From positions 1 through 12,748 of the forward strand of contig CAYOUJ010000062.1 of NCBI GenBank assembly GCA_964407165.1: a stretch of 12,748 bases of DNA, read 5' to 3'. Of the stretch, positions 1-6,873 are shown piece by piece (positions within the stretch are counted from its first letter, which is position 1; each line of letters begins with the position of its first letter). Source of the stretch: CAZPKH01 sp964407165. Lineage in GTDB: Bacteria > Bacteroidota > Bacteroidia > Bacteroidales > Muribaculaceae. The notes below the pieces were generated by a model. It worked only from the letters and a program-made list of their open reading frames with translations. It was not told where the DNA came from and ran no database searches. The position numbers and the translations under genes were made by a program.

Positions 1-677
1 GCCAGTCGACCGAGCACAACTACTGCGGCGTCAACTGCGGCATCATGGACCAGTTTGCCTCCGTCTTCGGCAAAGCCGGCCATCTGATGCGCCTCGACTG
101 CCGCTCGCTCGAGCATGAGTACTATCCCTTCAACCCCGAGGGCTATCGCCTGGTGCTCCTCGACTCGAAGGTGAAGCATGAACTTAAGGACTCTCCCTAT
201 AACAAGCGCCGCGCCTCCTGTGAGCGCGTGGCACGCCGTCTGGGCAAGGAGACCCTCCGTGACGCCACCATGGAGGAGCTAAACGCCGTCAAGGCCGACA
301 TCTCAGCCGAGGACTATTCCCGCGCCAAGTATGTGCTCGAGGAGAAAGACCGCGTGCTGGCCGTGTGCGATGCCCTCGTCGCCGGCGACTACGAGACCGT
401 GGGCCGCAAGATGTACGAGACCCACGAGGGCCTGTCAAAGGACTACGAGGTCAGCTGCGAGGAGCTTGACTACCTTAACGAGATAGCCCGCGAGTGCGGC
501 GTCACAGGCTCGCGCATCATGGGCGGCGGCTTCGGCGGCTGCACCATCAACCTGGTCAAGGATGAGCTTTACGACCGCTTCATCCGCGAGGCCCGCACGC
601 GCTTCTGCGAGCGCTACGGCCATGAGCCGGTGGTCTACGACGTGGTCATTTCCGACGGTGCCCGCAGATTGTCCTAA
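1..677 (+). CDS. galK: Galactokinase, C-terminal part (5' end outside the window)
   Basis: Phosphorylates galactose at C1 with ATP, the entry step of the Leloir pathway, in the cytoplasm. The open frame runs in from base 3 and gives 224 residues, so roughly the first 160 of a usual 380-390 residue protein are missing. Visible are the EHN...CGIMDQ segment, whose Asp is the catalytic base in the GHMP galactokinase family, the SPYNKRRASCE stretch matching the family's YN-x-RR-x-xCE, and near the end the glycine-rich motif 3 (MGGGFGGCTINL). It ends in TAA and is followed by a 45-base gap and then galE on the same strand, so both are probably co-transcribed. Identity is firm; the start cannot be judged. 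Confidence 0.95.
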   Translation, partial: QSTEHNYCGVNCGIMDQFASVFGKAGHLMRLDCRSLEHEYYPFNPEGYRLVLLDSKVKHELKDSPYNKRRASCERVARRLGKETLRDATMEELNAVKADISAEDYSRAKYVLEEKDRVLAVCDALVAGDYETVGRKMYETHEGLSKDYEVSCEELDYLNEIARECGVTGSRIMGGGFGGCTINLVKDELYDRFIREARTRFCERYGHEPVVYDVVISDGARRLS

Positions 678-680
678 TAA

Positions 681-710
681 TTATCGATAATAATCGATTA
701 TCGTCGATAA
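681..710. repeat. Imperfect 30-base palindrome between galK and galE
   Basis: Outer arms TTATCGA (681-687) and TCGATAA (704-710) and the inner palindrome ATAATCGATTAT (690-701) share one centre, so 13 of 15 positions pair. There is no T-tract after it, which argues against a standard intrinsic terminator. It could be a mRNA hairpin between galK and galE or a protein-binding site; the function is unknown. Confidence 0.6.
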
Positions 711-722
711 ATCATCTTGAAA

Positions 723-1736
723 ATGAACAAGACTGTTTTGATAAGCGGCGGCGCCGGCTATATCGGCTCCCACACTACTGTGGAACTTATCGCCGCCGGT
801 TACGACGTGGTAGTCATCGACAACTTCTCCAACTCTGAGCCGTCAGCTCTCAAGGGTGTCGAGAAGATAGCCGGCCGCCCCGTCACCTTCGTCGAGGTCG
901 ACACCTGCGACATCGACGCCCTGCGCCGCGTGTTCGACGCTTACGAGTTTGACTCCGTGATACACTTCGCCGCCTTCAAGGCCGTGGGCGAGTCTACTGC
1001 CGAGCCGCTGAAGTATTACATGAACAACCTGACCTCGTTTATGAACATCTGTCAGCTCATGCGCGAGTACAAGCGGCCCAACATATTGTTCTCGTCGTCG
1101 GCCACGGTCTATGGCGAGACCGACAAGCTGCCGGTCACCGAGGAGTCGCCGCGGCAGCCGGCCACGTCGCCCTACGGCAACACCAAGCAGATGTGCGAGG
1201 ACATACTTCGCGACTGCTGCAGCGCCTATCCGGAGGTCTTCGGAATAGCCCTGCGCTACTTCAACCCCATCGGTGCCCATCCGTCGGCGCTCATTGGCGA
1301 ACTGCCGCGCGGCGTCCCCGCCAACCTTGTGCCGTTCATCACCCAGACCGCCGCGGGCATCCGCGAGTGCCTGTCGGTGTTCGGCAACGACTATCCGACA
1401 CCCGACGGCACGTGCCTGCGCGACTACATTGACATCGTCGACCTCTCCCGCGCCCACGTGGCCGCTGTAAAGCGCATGGTCGAGGGCAAGATGGAGGAGA
1501 AGTATGAGATTTTCAACATCGGCACCGGACGCCCGGTCAGCGTGCTCGAGCTAATCAACACCTTCGAGCAGGTAAACAACCTGAAACTCAATTACAGGAT
1601 AGCCCCGCGCCGTCACGGCGACGTCACGGCTGTATGGGCCGACACCACCCGTGCCAACGAGGTATTAGGTTGGAAGGCCACGCGCACCCTCGCCGAGACC
1701 CTCGCGTCCGCCTGGGCCTGGCAACAAAAATGCTAA
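723..1736 (+). CDS. galE: UDP-glucose 4-epimerase
   Basis: Interconverts UDP-galactose and UDP-glucose using tightly bound NAD; a cytoplasmic enzyme of the Leloir pathway and a supplier of UDP-galactose for glycan synthesis. The protein is an extended short-chain dehydrogenase. It has the Rossmann motif GGAGYIGSHT at residues 9-18, the serine of FSSSATVYG near 126, and the catalytic Tyr-xxx-Lys pair as YGNTK (Tyr151, Lys155). With 337 residues it has the usual GalE length. I chose the ATG at 723; a TTG two codons upstream (717) would only add Met-Lys and is less likely. There is no Shine-Dalgarno sequence, as is normal in Bacteroidetes. Its position after galK supports a galactose role. Confidence 0.96.
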   Translation: MNKTVLISGGAGYIGSHTTVELIAAGYDVVVIDNFSNSEPSALKGVEKIAGRPVTFVEVDTCDIDALRRVFDAYEFDSVIHFAAFKAVGESTAEPLKYYMNNLTSFMNICQLMREYKRPNILFSSSATVYGETDKLPVTEESPRQPATSPYGNTKQMCEDILRDCCSAYPEVFGIALRYFNPIGAHPSALIGELPRGVPANLVPFITQTAAGIRECLSVFGNDYPTPDGTCLRDYIDIVDLSRAHVAAVKRMVEGKMEEKYEIFNIGTGRPVSVLELINTFEQVNNLKLNYRIAPRRHGDVTAVWADTTRANEVLGWKATRTLAETLASAWAWQQKC

Positions 1737-1741
1737 AGAGG

Positions 1742-1773
1742 CCCACCCCAAACCCCTCCCCAAGGGGAGGGGC
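1742..1773. repeat. G-rich palindrome with G-quadruplex motif
   Basis: Arms CCCCTCCCC (1753-1761) and GGGGAGGGG (1764-1772) are perfect inverted repeats separated by AA. On the minus strand 1742-1761 has four G tracts (4, 4, 4 and 3 Gs) with spacers of 1, 3 and 1 bases, a textbook G-quadruplex pattern. It lies directly after galE. It resembles dispersed REP-like intergenic palindromes; that reading needs a genome copy count. The right arm also contains a copy of AGGGGAG (1763-1769). Confidence 0.6.
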
Positions 1774-1784
1774 TTACTAATGTT

Positions 1785-1825
1785 AATTCCAAATTCCAAA
1801 TCCCAAATCCCAAATTCCAAATCCC
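1785..1825. repeat. 7-bp tandem repeat, about six units
   Basis: Units AATTCCA (three times) and AATCCCA (twice) follow each other without gaps from 1785, with a final partial AATCCC ending five bases before the ATG at 1830. It therefore forms most of the 5' leader of the nucleotidyltransferase gene if that gene is transcribed from galK/galE. The function is unknown; such degenerate short-period repeats recur in other gaps of this window. Confidence 0.8.
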
Positions 1826-1829
1826 TATA

Positions 1830-2735
1830 ATGAAACCCACCCTGTTTGTCCTCGCTGCCGGCATGGGCAGCCGCTACGGAGGCCTCAAGCAACTCGATGG
1901 CCTCGGCCCCAACGGCGAAACGATCATGGACTACTCAATCTACGACGCCATACAAGCCGGATTCGGCCGCATAGTCTTCGTCATCCGCCGCGACTTCGAG
2001 GATGACTTCCGCACCAAAGTGCTCTCGAAATATGAGGGCCACATACCCGTGGAGGTAGTTTTCCAGAGCCTCGACGCTCTCCCTGAAGGCTTTAGATGCC
2101 CCGCTGACCGCACCAAACCCTGGGGCACCAACCATGCCGTGCTGATGGGAAAAGACGCTATCAAAGAGCCGTTTGCCGTCATCAACGCCGACGACTTCTA
2201 CGGCCGAGACGCATTCCGCGTCATAGCCGAAGATCTTAAGCGTGAGCGCACCCGCAAAGGCGACTACAGCATGGTCGGATTCCGTGTCGGCAACACCATG
2301 AGCGAGAACGGCTCCGTGGCCCGCGGCGTGTGCGAGAAGTCTGACGAGGGTCTGCTTACCAAGATTACCGAGCGCACTGCCATCAGCTATAATCCTGAGC
2401 GTGAGATAGTCTTCACCGACGAGTGCGGCAAAGAGCACAACCTGCAGCCCGACACCCCCGTGTCAATGAACCTCTGGGGCTTCACCCCCGACTACTTCGA
2501 CTACTCGGAGCGCGAGTTCCGCCGATTCCTCGCGCGTGACATCGACACGCCGAAGGCGGAGTTTTACATCCCAGTGGCCATCGACACGCTCATCAACAGC
2601 GGCGAAGCAACCGTCAAGGTGCTCGACACCGATTCACGTTGGTTTGGCGTGACATACGCCGCCGACCGACAGGGCGTGGTCGACCGTCTGGCCTCCCTCC
2701 ATGCCGACGGCACCTATCCCGAGCGCCTGTTCTGA
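1830..2735 (+). CDS. NTP transferase family protein (sugar-1-phosphate nucleotidyltransferase)
   Basis: The family transfers a nucleotidyl group from an NTP to a sugar 1-phosphate to make an NDP-sugar plus pyrophosphate. Seen: the N-terminal signature LAAGMGSRYGGLKQ (residues 8-21) with the G-x-G-x-R nucleotide loop and Lys20; GTNHAVL near 99-105; and NADDFYG at 119-125, whose Asp residues normally bind the metal. It has 301 residues and no extra acyltransferase or hexapeptide domain. The substrate is not shown by the sequence. Because it follows galK and galE and no galT is visible, a hexose-1-phosphate uridylyltransferase role is possible, but glucose-1-phosphate thymidylyl/uridylyl or amino-sugar activity is equally open. 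Its stop codon shares a base with the next start, so the two are translated together. Confidence 0.85.
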   Translation: MKPTLFVLAAGMGSRYGGLKQLDGLGPNGETIMDYSIYDAIQAGFGRIVFVIRRDFEDDFRTKVLSKYEGHIPVEVVFQSLDALPEGFRCPADRTKPWGTNHAVLMGKDAIKEPFAVINADDFYGRDAFRVIAEDLKRERTRKGDYSMVGFRVGNTMSENGSVARGVCEKSDEGLLTKITERTAISYNPEREIVFTDECGKEHNLQPDTPVSMNLWGFTPDYFDYSEREFRRFLARDIDTPKAEFYIPVAIDTLINSGEATVKVLDTDSRWFGVTYAADRQGVVDRLASLHADGTYPERLF

Positions 2736-3301
2736 TGTCTACCCAAGAGGAGAAAGCCAAATGCCTGCGCGGTGAGCTATACGACGCCACCGACGCAGGC
2801 TTGACATCTGAGCGCGATGCCGCCAAAGATCTGTGCTTTGGCTATAACGCCTTACTTCCGAGCCAACAAGCTGAGCGACAGGAGATTTTACACAAATTGT
2901 TCGGTAAGATAGGGGAAGGCTGCAGCATCGAGCCGACCTTTTGGTGCGACTATGGCTACAATATACGCTTAGGCAAAAATGTCTATATGAACCACTCGTG
3001 CGTCATCCTCGACGATGCGTCTGTGGAGTTTGGCGACAATGTGTTTGTAGGCCCGCAATGCGGCTTCTATTGCGCGGAACATCCCCTCGACGCGGTCACT
3101 CGCAACACTTGCAAGGAATACGCAAAGCCTATCAAAGTGAGTGATAACGTGTGGATTGGCGGTCACGTTACAGTTCTTGGAGGCGTGACAATAGGGGAGG
3201 GCTGCGTCATCGGTGCCGGCAGTGTGGTCACACGCGACATCCCCCCGAACACCCTCGCTGTCGGCAATCCCTGCCGCCATGTCCGCACGATCAAACAGTA
3301 G
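2735..3301 (+). CDS. Sugar O-acetyltransferase (maltose/galactoside acetyltransferase type)
   Basis: Transfers acetyl from acetyl-CoA to a sugar hydroxyl; cytoplasmic, trimeric left-handed beta-helix enzyme. From the ATG at 2735 the protein has 188 residues, close to Maa and LacA. It has the N-terminal segment typical of the family (LRGELYDATD), hexapeptide repeats from about residue 75, the presumed catalytic His116 in YCAEHPLD (LacA uses His115), and the end VIGAGSVVTRDIPPNTLAVGNPCR. The frame is open upstream to 2639, but that extension lies inside the nucleotidyltransferase gene and is not family-like. The start overlaps the previous stop in TGATG. The last 11 bases overlap the convergent mcrC. 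The natural acceptor sugar cannot be told from sequence. Confidence 0.9.
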   Translation: MSTQEEKAKCLRGELYDATDAGLTSERDAAKDLCFGYNALLPSQQAERQEILHKLFGKIGEGCSIEPTFWCDYGYNIRLGKNVYMNHSCVILDDASVEFGDNVFVGPQCGFYCAEHPLDAVTRNTCKEYAKPIKVSDNVWIGGHVTVLGGVTIGEGCVIGAGSVVTRDIPPNTLAVGNPCRHVRTIKQ

Positions 3302-4565
3302 GCATCGCGAGAGGGAAGGTATAGAAATTGACAGTCTCGCATACCTGATTATAAAATAAGGTTTCAGCGTTTAGCGGCATTGTTTGCACACCCATATGCA
3401 CAAGCACGCAAGGCACTATGGGAACGGTGTCATCGTCAGAGGCGCCGATTCCCATTTTCTTCAATAGCACTTTGTCGCGGGCATAGCCGCTGAGCTGCAT
3501 GACATACTGTCCGGAGGCTACTTCGTCATCTTTGCCCTCAACATACTTGGCATCCAAGATGGCCTTAAAGTCGGGACGCGATATCAAGAAATCAGCGATA
3601 AAGCGCCTATGGAAGCCGTAAGTCTGGTATAAGACTGACTGCTTGCCGAAAGTGTAGCGAAGCATGGCCAGCAGGTAGTGCTCAAAGAGTAGCGCCATGT
3701 CGATGCGGAAAACCGGCACCCAACACATCTCGCTGTCGGACTGATGGTTGATAGCCAGGTCGTGATGGCGAATGATCATGTTGGCCAGGCGTAGAGCCTC
3801 GTTATACTCCTTGAAAAGCTTGTGTGACTTTACAGCGGGCAGCTTGGCCGAGGGGTCGGATGCAACGCCCTCAAATTCACCCAAGCAGCGGTTGAGCATA
3901 GCCTGTAGAGGGGCTTGCGAGCGATGACCGTGCATACGGGCAACCATATTTTGGGAGATTAGGAGGGCGCGCTTAAGAAACCTATTTTCGGCGTTGTCTA
4001 CCGAATATTCATCGAACGTGCAATGCATGCGCTCGCGGTGCCCAAACAGGGCGTTGCGCTCAGAGCGCCTGACGCTTATGCGGCCTTTTACCTTGGGCAG
4101 GTCTTCCGTGCAGCTAACGTAGCCTTTGCGAAGTCCGCGGGTCACCAATCGACGTACCATCCTCACATACTGCACGACCAAAAGAGGGGAGAGCACTGAG
4201 TTCAACGCCCTGGATTGGATAGGAGGAGCCTCAAAATCAATGTCATATATGTCTTGGAAACAATCCTCCGGCTCGTTGTCGGCGAGGCAGAGCATAAACA
4301 TCTCCAGAAAGTCGATGTTCTCCACCTTCGGCACCACCACAAGTGCCAGGCCATGCTCGCGGCTAATCCACTCGGCGCCAATACGAAAGTAGGTGTAAAA
4401 TCCGGTGCGCTGATTGGCCGGATCCCACTCATAACGCATCAGATTGAGCTTCGAGGAAACAAACTCGGAGGTGTCATAGTTGACAGCATCGCGCAAGCAT
4501 GCCTCATCAAGTGCTGCCAACAGGCTGTCATCAAGCTTATTGTGCTCCGCTATCGTTATGGTCAT
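3291..4565 (-). CDS. mcrC: McrC-type nuclease subunit of a McrBC restriction system
   Basis: Cleaves DNA as partner of the McrB motor in modification-dependent (methylcytosine-type) restriction. The 424-residue protein (from ATG 4565) has an N-terminal McrC region and, in its C-terminal third, a PD-(D/E)xK nuclease core: Glu295 in LLFEHYLL, Asp325 in FIADFLI, Asp338-Ala-Lys340 in AILDAKYV and Gln357 in YVMQLSGYA. All key residues are present, so it looks active. A TTG at 4574 would add three residues; the ATG is preferred. It overlaps mcrB by 29 bases, pointing to translational coupling. GC is visibly lower than in the galactose and ftsK genes, which suggests horizontal gain. The family call is firm; the recognised modification is unknown. 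Confidence 0.9.
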   Translation of the reverse strand: MTITIAEHNKLDDSLLAALDEACLRDAVNYDTSEFVSSKLNLMRYEWDPANQRTGFYTYFRIGAEWISREHGLALVVVPKVENIDFLEMFMLCLADNEPEDCFQDIYDIDFEAPPIQSRALNSVLSPLLVVQYVRMVRRLVTRGLRKGYVSCTEDLPKVKGRISVRRSERNALFGHRERMHCTFDEYSVDNAENRFLKRALLISQNMVARMHGHRSQAPLQAMLNRCLGEFEGVASDPSAKLPAVKSHKLFKEYNEALRLANMIIRHHDLAINHQSDSEMCWVPVFRIDMALLFEHYLLAMLRYTFGKQSVLYQTYGFHRRFIADFLISRPDFKAILDAKYVEGKDDEVASGQYVMQLSGYARDKVLLKKMGIGASDDDTVPIVPCVLVHMGVQTMPLNAETLFYNQVCETVNFYTFPLAMPTV

Positions 4566-6498
4566 AAGCCTCAAGTTTGCGCCACGCGTCGAAATATTTC
4601 TTTGCCTCGGCAGGCTTAACGTTCAGTATCCCATCCTTGATATACTCCTTGACGAGGGGGATAATCTCGTACTCCACCTTCAGAGCCAGCTCATCCTCCG
4701 TGTTGGCCATGAAGTAGCTGTGGCCGACCATCAAGTCCTCCAAGTCCATGTCGGCATACTTGTGGTGGTGGATGAGCTCCTGCACATTGTCGAAGAGACA
4801 TCTGGAGGTTTCGTCGTCCAGCTTCTCGCGATCGGCCGGTGTGGTGATGAAACAGAACCTACGGCGGAGGGCATAGTCGAGGGTACCGGTCGATCGGTCA
4901 GTTGTGTTCATCGTGCCAATTATGTAAAGGTTCTGCGGGATGCCGAAGTCAGCCTTGGAGTAGGGGAGAGTCAGGGTTATGGGGTGCTCGGCGCCGAGGC
5001 GCTTGTCCTTCTCCAGCAGAGTGATAAGCTCGCCGAAGATCTTCGACACATTTCCGCGGTTGATCTCATCGATAATCATCACGTAGGGCTTCTCGTCGTA
5101 TTCCGACTCATCCTCTGCCTTTTTGGCGGCGTTGCAGAGGCGCTTGAATATTCCTTCCTCCACATCGTAGCGCACCGTCGTGCCGTCGCTCGCGGGTTTG
5201 ATGCCCTCAATAAAGTCCTCATAGTCCATCGATTGATGGAATGTCACGAAGCCAATACGACCCTCCCGCTTTAGCTCGTCGTAGCGCGCCATTACGTCGG
5301 CGTGACTGTCAGAGGCGTTTCCGTCAATGAGAGCCACAGCTATAGACGCCGTGTTATAGGTCTTGCCGGTGCCGGGGGCGCCTTGGAGTATGAGGTTCTT
5401 CTTTGCCTTCAGCAGGCCGAGGGCGCTGGATATGAATGGAGACATGGTTGCTGAATTTTTAAGTTTGAGAGAGTCGACGATATTTTCTGCCCAGCGGCTT
5501 ACCCAAAAGCCGAAATCTATGGTAGCGGTGCGCAGTTGCGGATCTGGATAGAGCTCGAGATGGCCGTCAAGATGGTCGTGCATAAGACGGCGAAGCTCGT
5601 CGGAGCGGTTAAGCGCCTCGTTTATGCGGTCATACATTCGGTAGCCCGTTATCATCTCCGATACGCCACCTTTCCTTATCTTGTAGCCGAGACCAAGCTT
5701 CGCTGAGACTTTAAGGTATTCGCTGTATTTATAAATGTAATATTTATCAGGGTAGCGGAGCCAGAGGTAAGTGCTTATGGCATTGGTGTTTTGGTAATGG
5801 CTATCCCAATTGCCGGGATTATATTGGACGCGTACGGCCTCTGCACGGTCCATGAAGCGTTGCACTCGCTTGGCCAAGTCAATACTCTCATCATACAGAT
5901 TTATAAGCATTTCACGGACTTCCACAGGAGCAGCCTTGGCCATCTTGACAAGCATGTCAAGAGGGAAGGAGTTACGCGAAGCGAGCAGATTATCAGTCGC
6001 TTCCATAGACCTTTCAATCATTTCCGACAGATTGGGAGAGTTAGGATTCCAATGCTCTTTGAAACACTTCACGGCGCGCCATTTGTATCGCTCATACGGC
6101 CAATGCTTATCGAAGTCTTTGATATACTGGCGAGTAAAGTCTTCTATTAGCCAGTCTTCGATGGCCTCGACGAGCTCGTGACGCATCTGCCACTCATAAG
6201 TGCCGTCAGACAGTGTCTGACCTGAAGACATAGCCACACGCCAATTGCCTTTGTCGTTGTCACTGGCGTCGAGGGAAAATGGACCAAACTCCTTGTTAAG
6301 GCGTATTCCTAATGCGGTGATGCCGGAGTTGTAGACATTGCAGTTATGGTTATACGCATCGCTGCATTGCTTGCAGGAGGCGCGATGCCCGGGCATAAAA
6401 TAGAACGACAGCAGGACCGGACCCCATACAGGGCCGATGATGGCCTTGTTGCGCAATATCTCGTCCCATTGCTCTTTGGGTATTGGAAAAACTGCCAT
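4537..6498 (-). CDS. mcrB: McrB-type AAA+ GTPase, specificity/motor subunit
   Basis: GTP-driven hexameric motor that recognises modified DNA and activates McrC. The C-terminal half is a clear McrB AAA+ domain: Walker A GAPGTGKT (373-380), Walker B VMIIDEINR (473-481), the McrB signature MNTTDR (530-535) and arginine-finger region LRRRF (544-548). The first 350 or so residues form the target-recognition part and are not the short N-terminal domain of E. coli McrB. They include a Cys/His cluster (Cys42, Cys45, His51, Cys53), an aromatic-rich stretch at 240-262 (STYLWLRYPDKYYIYKYSEY), and many acidic and tryptophan residues. At 653 residues it is longer than E. coli McrB (about 460). It starts at ATG 6498 behind a good promoter and overlaps mcrC at its 3' end. 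Confidence 0.92.
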   Translation of the reverse strand: MAVFPIPKEQWDEILRNKAIIGPVWGPVLLSFYFMPGHRASCKQCSDAYNHNCNVYNSGITALGIRLNKEFGPFSLDASDNDKGNWRVAMSSGQTLSDGTYEWQMRHELVEAIEDWLIEDFTRQYIKDFDKHWPYERYKWRAVKCFKEHWNPNSPNLSEMIERSMEATDNLLASRNSFPLDMLVKMAKAAPVEVREMLINLYDESIDLAKRVQRFMDRAEAVRVQYNPGNWDSHYQNTNAISTYLWLRYPDKYYIYKYSEYLKVSAKLGLGYKIRKGGVSEMITGYRMYDRINEALNRSDELRRLMHDHLDGHLELYPDPQLRTATIDFGFWVSRWAENIVDSLKLKNSATMSPFISSALGLLKAKKNLILQGAPGTGKTYNTASIAVALIDGNASDSHADVMARYDELKREGRIGFVTFHQSMDYEDFIEGIKPASDGTTVRYDVEEGIFKRLCNAAKKAEDESEYDEKPYVMIIDEINRGNVSKIFGELITLLEKDKRLGAEHPITLTLPYSKADFGIPQNLYIIGTMNTTDRSTGTLDYALRRRFCFITTPADREKLDDETSRCLFDNVQELIHHHKYADMDLEDLMVGHSYFMANTEDELALKVEYEIIPLVKEYIKDGILNVKPAEAKKYFDAWRKLEAYDHNDSGAQ

Positions 6499-6520
6499 GA
6501 TGCTTAGTTAATTTGATTAG

Positions 6521-6551
6521 CAAATATACGAATAATCCGTGAGCCCGGCAA
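6521..6551 (-). promoter_or_regulatory. Promoter for mcrBC (Bacteroidetes type)
   Basis: On the minus strand the -7 box TATATTTG (6528-6521) fits the Bacteroides consensus TAnnTTTG exactly. A TTG of the -33 box (6551-6549) lies 20 bases upstream, inside the normal 19-21 spacing. The -7 box ends 22 bases before the mcrB ATG, so the leader is very short. Confidence 0.65.
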
Positions 6552-6562
6552 GCAATAATCTA

Positions 6563-6714
6563 AATTTCGGAATTTCGGAATATCGAAATTTCGAAATTTC
6601 GATATTTCGGGATTACGGAATATAGAGATTTCGAGATTTCGGGATCTCGATATTTCGGGATCTCGATATTTCGGGATTTCGGAATGTCGAAGTTTCGAGA
6701 TTTCGAGATTTCGG
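6563..6714. repeat. 8-bp degenerate tandem array, 19 units without gaps
   Basis: Nineteen consecutive 8-base units fit one register from 6563 to 6714. The commonest units are GATTTCGG, GATTTCGA, AATTTCGG, AATTTCGA and TATTTCGG; variants include GATCTCGA (twice), AATATCGA, AATGTCGA, GATTACGG and AATATAGA. The consensus is roughly RATTTCGR. The array starts 11 bases behind the mcrB -33 box and ends 48 bases before the dif-like site. There are no spacers, so it is not a CRISPR array. An open frame across it (6504-6770, minus) is a by-product of the repeat. The function is unknown. Confidence 0.9.
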
Positions 6715-6761
6715 AGAATAAGGGTGCCGATAGGTACGATAGGGGTTATGTGCCCGGGTGA

Positions 6762-6789
6762 ATTTGACATAATCTTAATTATGAGAAAA
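6762..6789. other. dif: Candidate dif site (XerC/XerD chromosome dimer resolution)
   Basis: The 28 bases have dif architecture: an 11-bp left arm ending GACATAA (6762-6772), a 6-bp centre TCTTAA (6773-6778) and an 11-bp right arm starting TTATGAG (6779-6789). The arm ends CATAA and TTATG are the same as in E. coli dif, and 17 of 28 positions match E. coli dif by my alignment. It lies in the largest gap, where flanking housekeeping genes converge and where the AGGGGAG motif changes strand. Outer arm positions are less conserved, so this is a candidate, not a proven site. Confidence 0.5.
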
Positions 6790-6873
6790 ACCTGGAGGAG
6801 GGGAGTGCTATTCCAATTCAGCCCCTTACTCCTTATTATATTCTTTATTTTACAACTTATTATATATGTAAAT

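Noticed and set aside
1753..1772. Intrinsic terminator after galE
   Set aside because: The stem is perfect but the loop would be only two bases and no T-tract follows, so a termination call is not supported.
2639..2734. 32-residue N-terminal extension of the acetyltransferase
   Set aside because: It lies wholly inside the nucleotidyltransferase gene, is arginine- and proline-rich and unlike the family. ATG 2735 gives the normal 188-residue length and a TGATG junction.
3330..3360. Second dif-like sequence (CATAC...TTATAAAATAA) at the mcrC 3' end, which would bracket mcrBC as a dif-integrated element
   Set aside because: The spacing between the half-sites is wrong (4-5 instead of 6 bases) and it is coding sequence of mcrC.
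4480..5274. Plus-strand open frame of 264 codons antisense to mcrB/mcrC
   Set aside because: It covers the catalytic AAA+ region of mcrB in antisense and shows no domain of its own.
6563..6714. Possible CRISPR array
   Set aside because: The units are 8 bases without spacers; no unique spacers and no cas genes are present.
6504..6770. Minus-strand open frame of 88 codons with repeated Arg-Asn-Leu-Glu-Ile-Ser type peptides
   Set aside because: It is a translation of the 8-bp array, which gives a repeating 8-codon peptide by arithmetic (3 x 8 bases). It overlaps the mcrB promoter and has no family resemblance.
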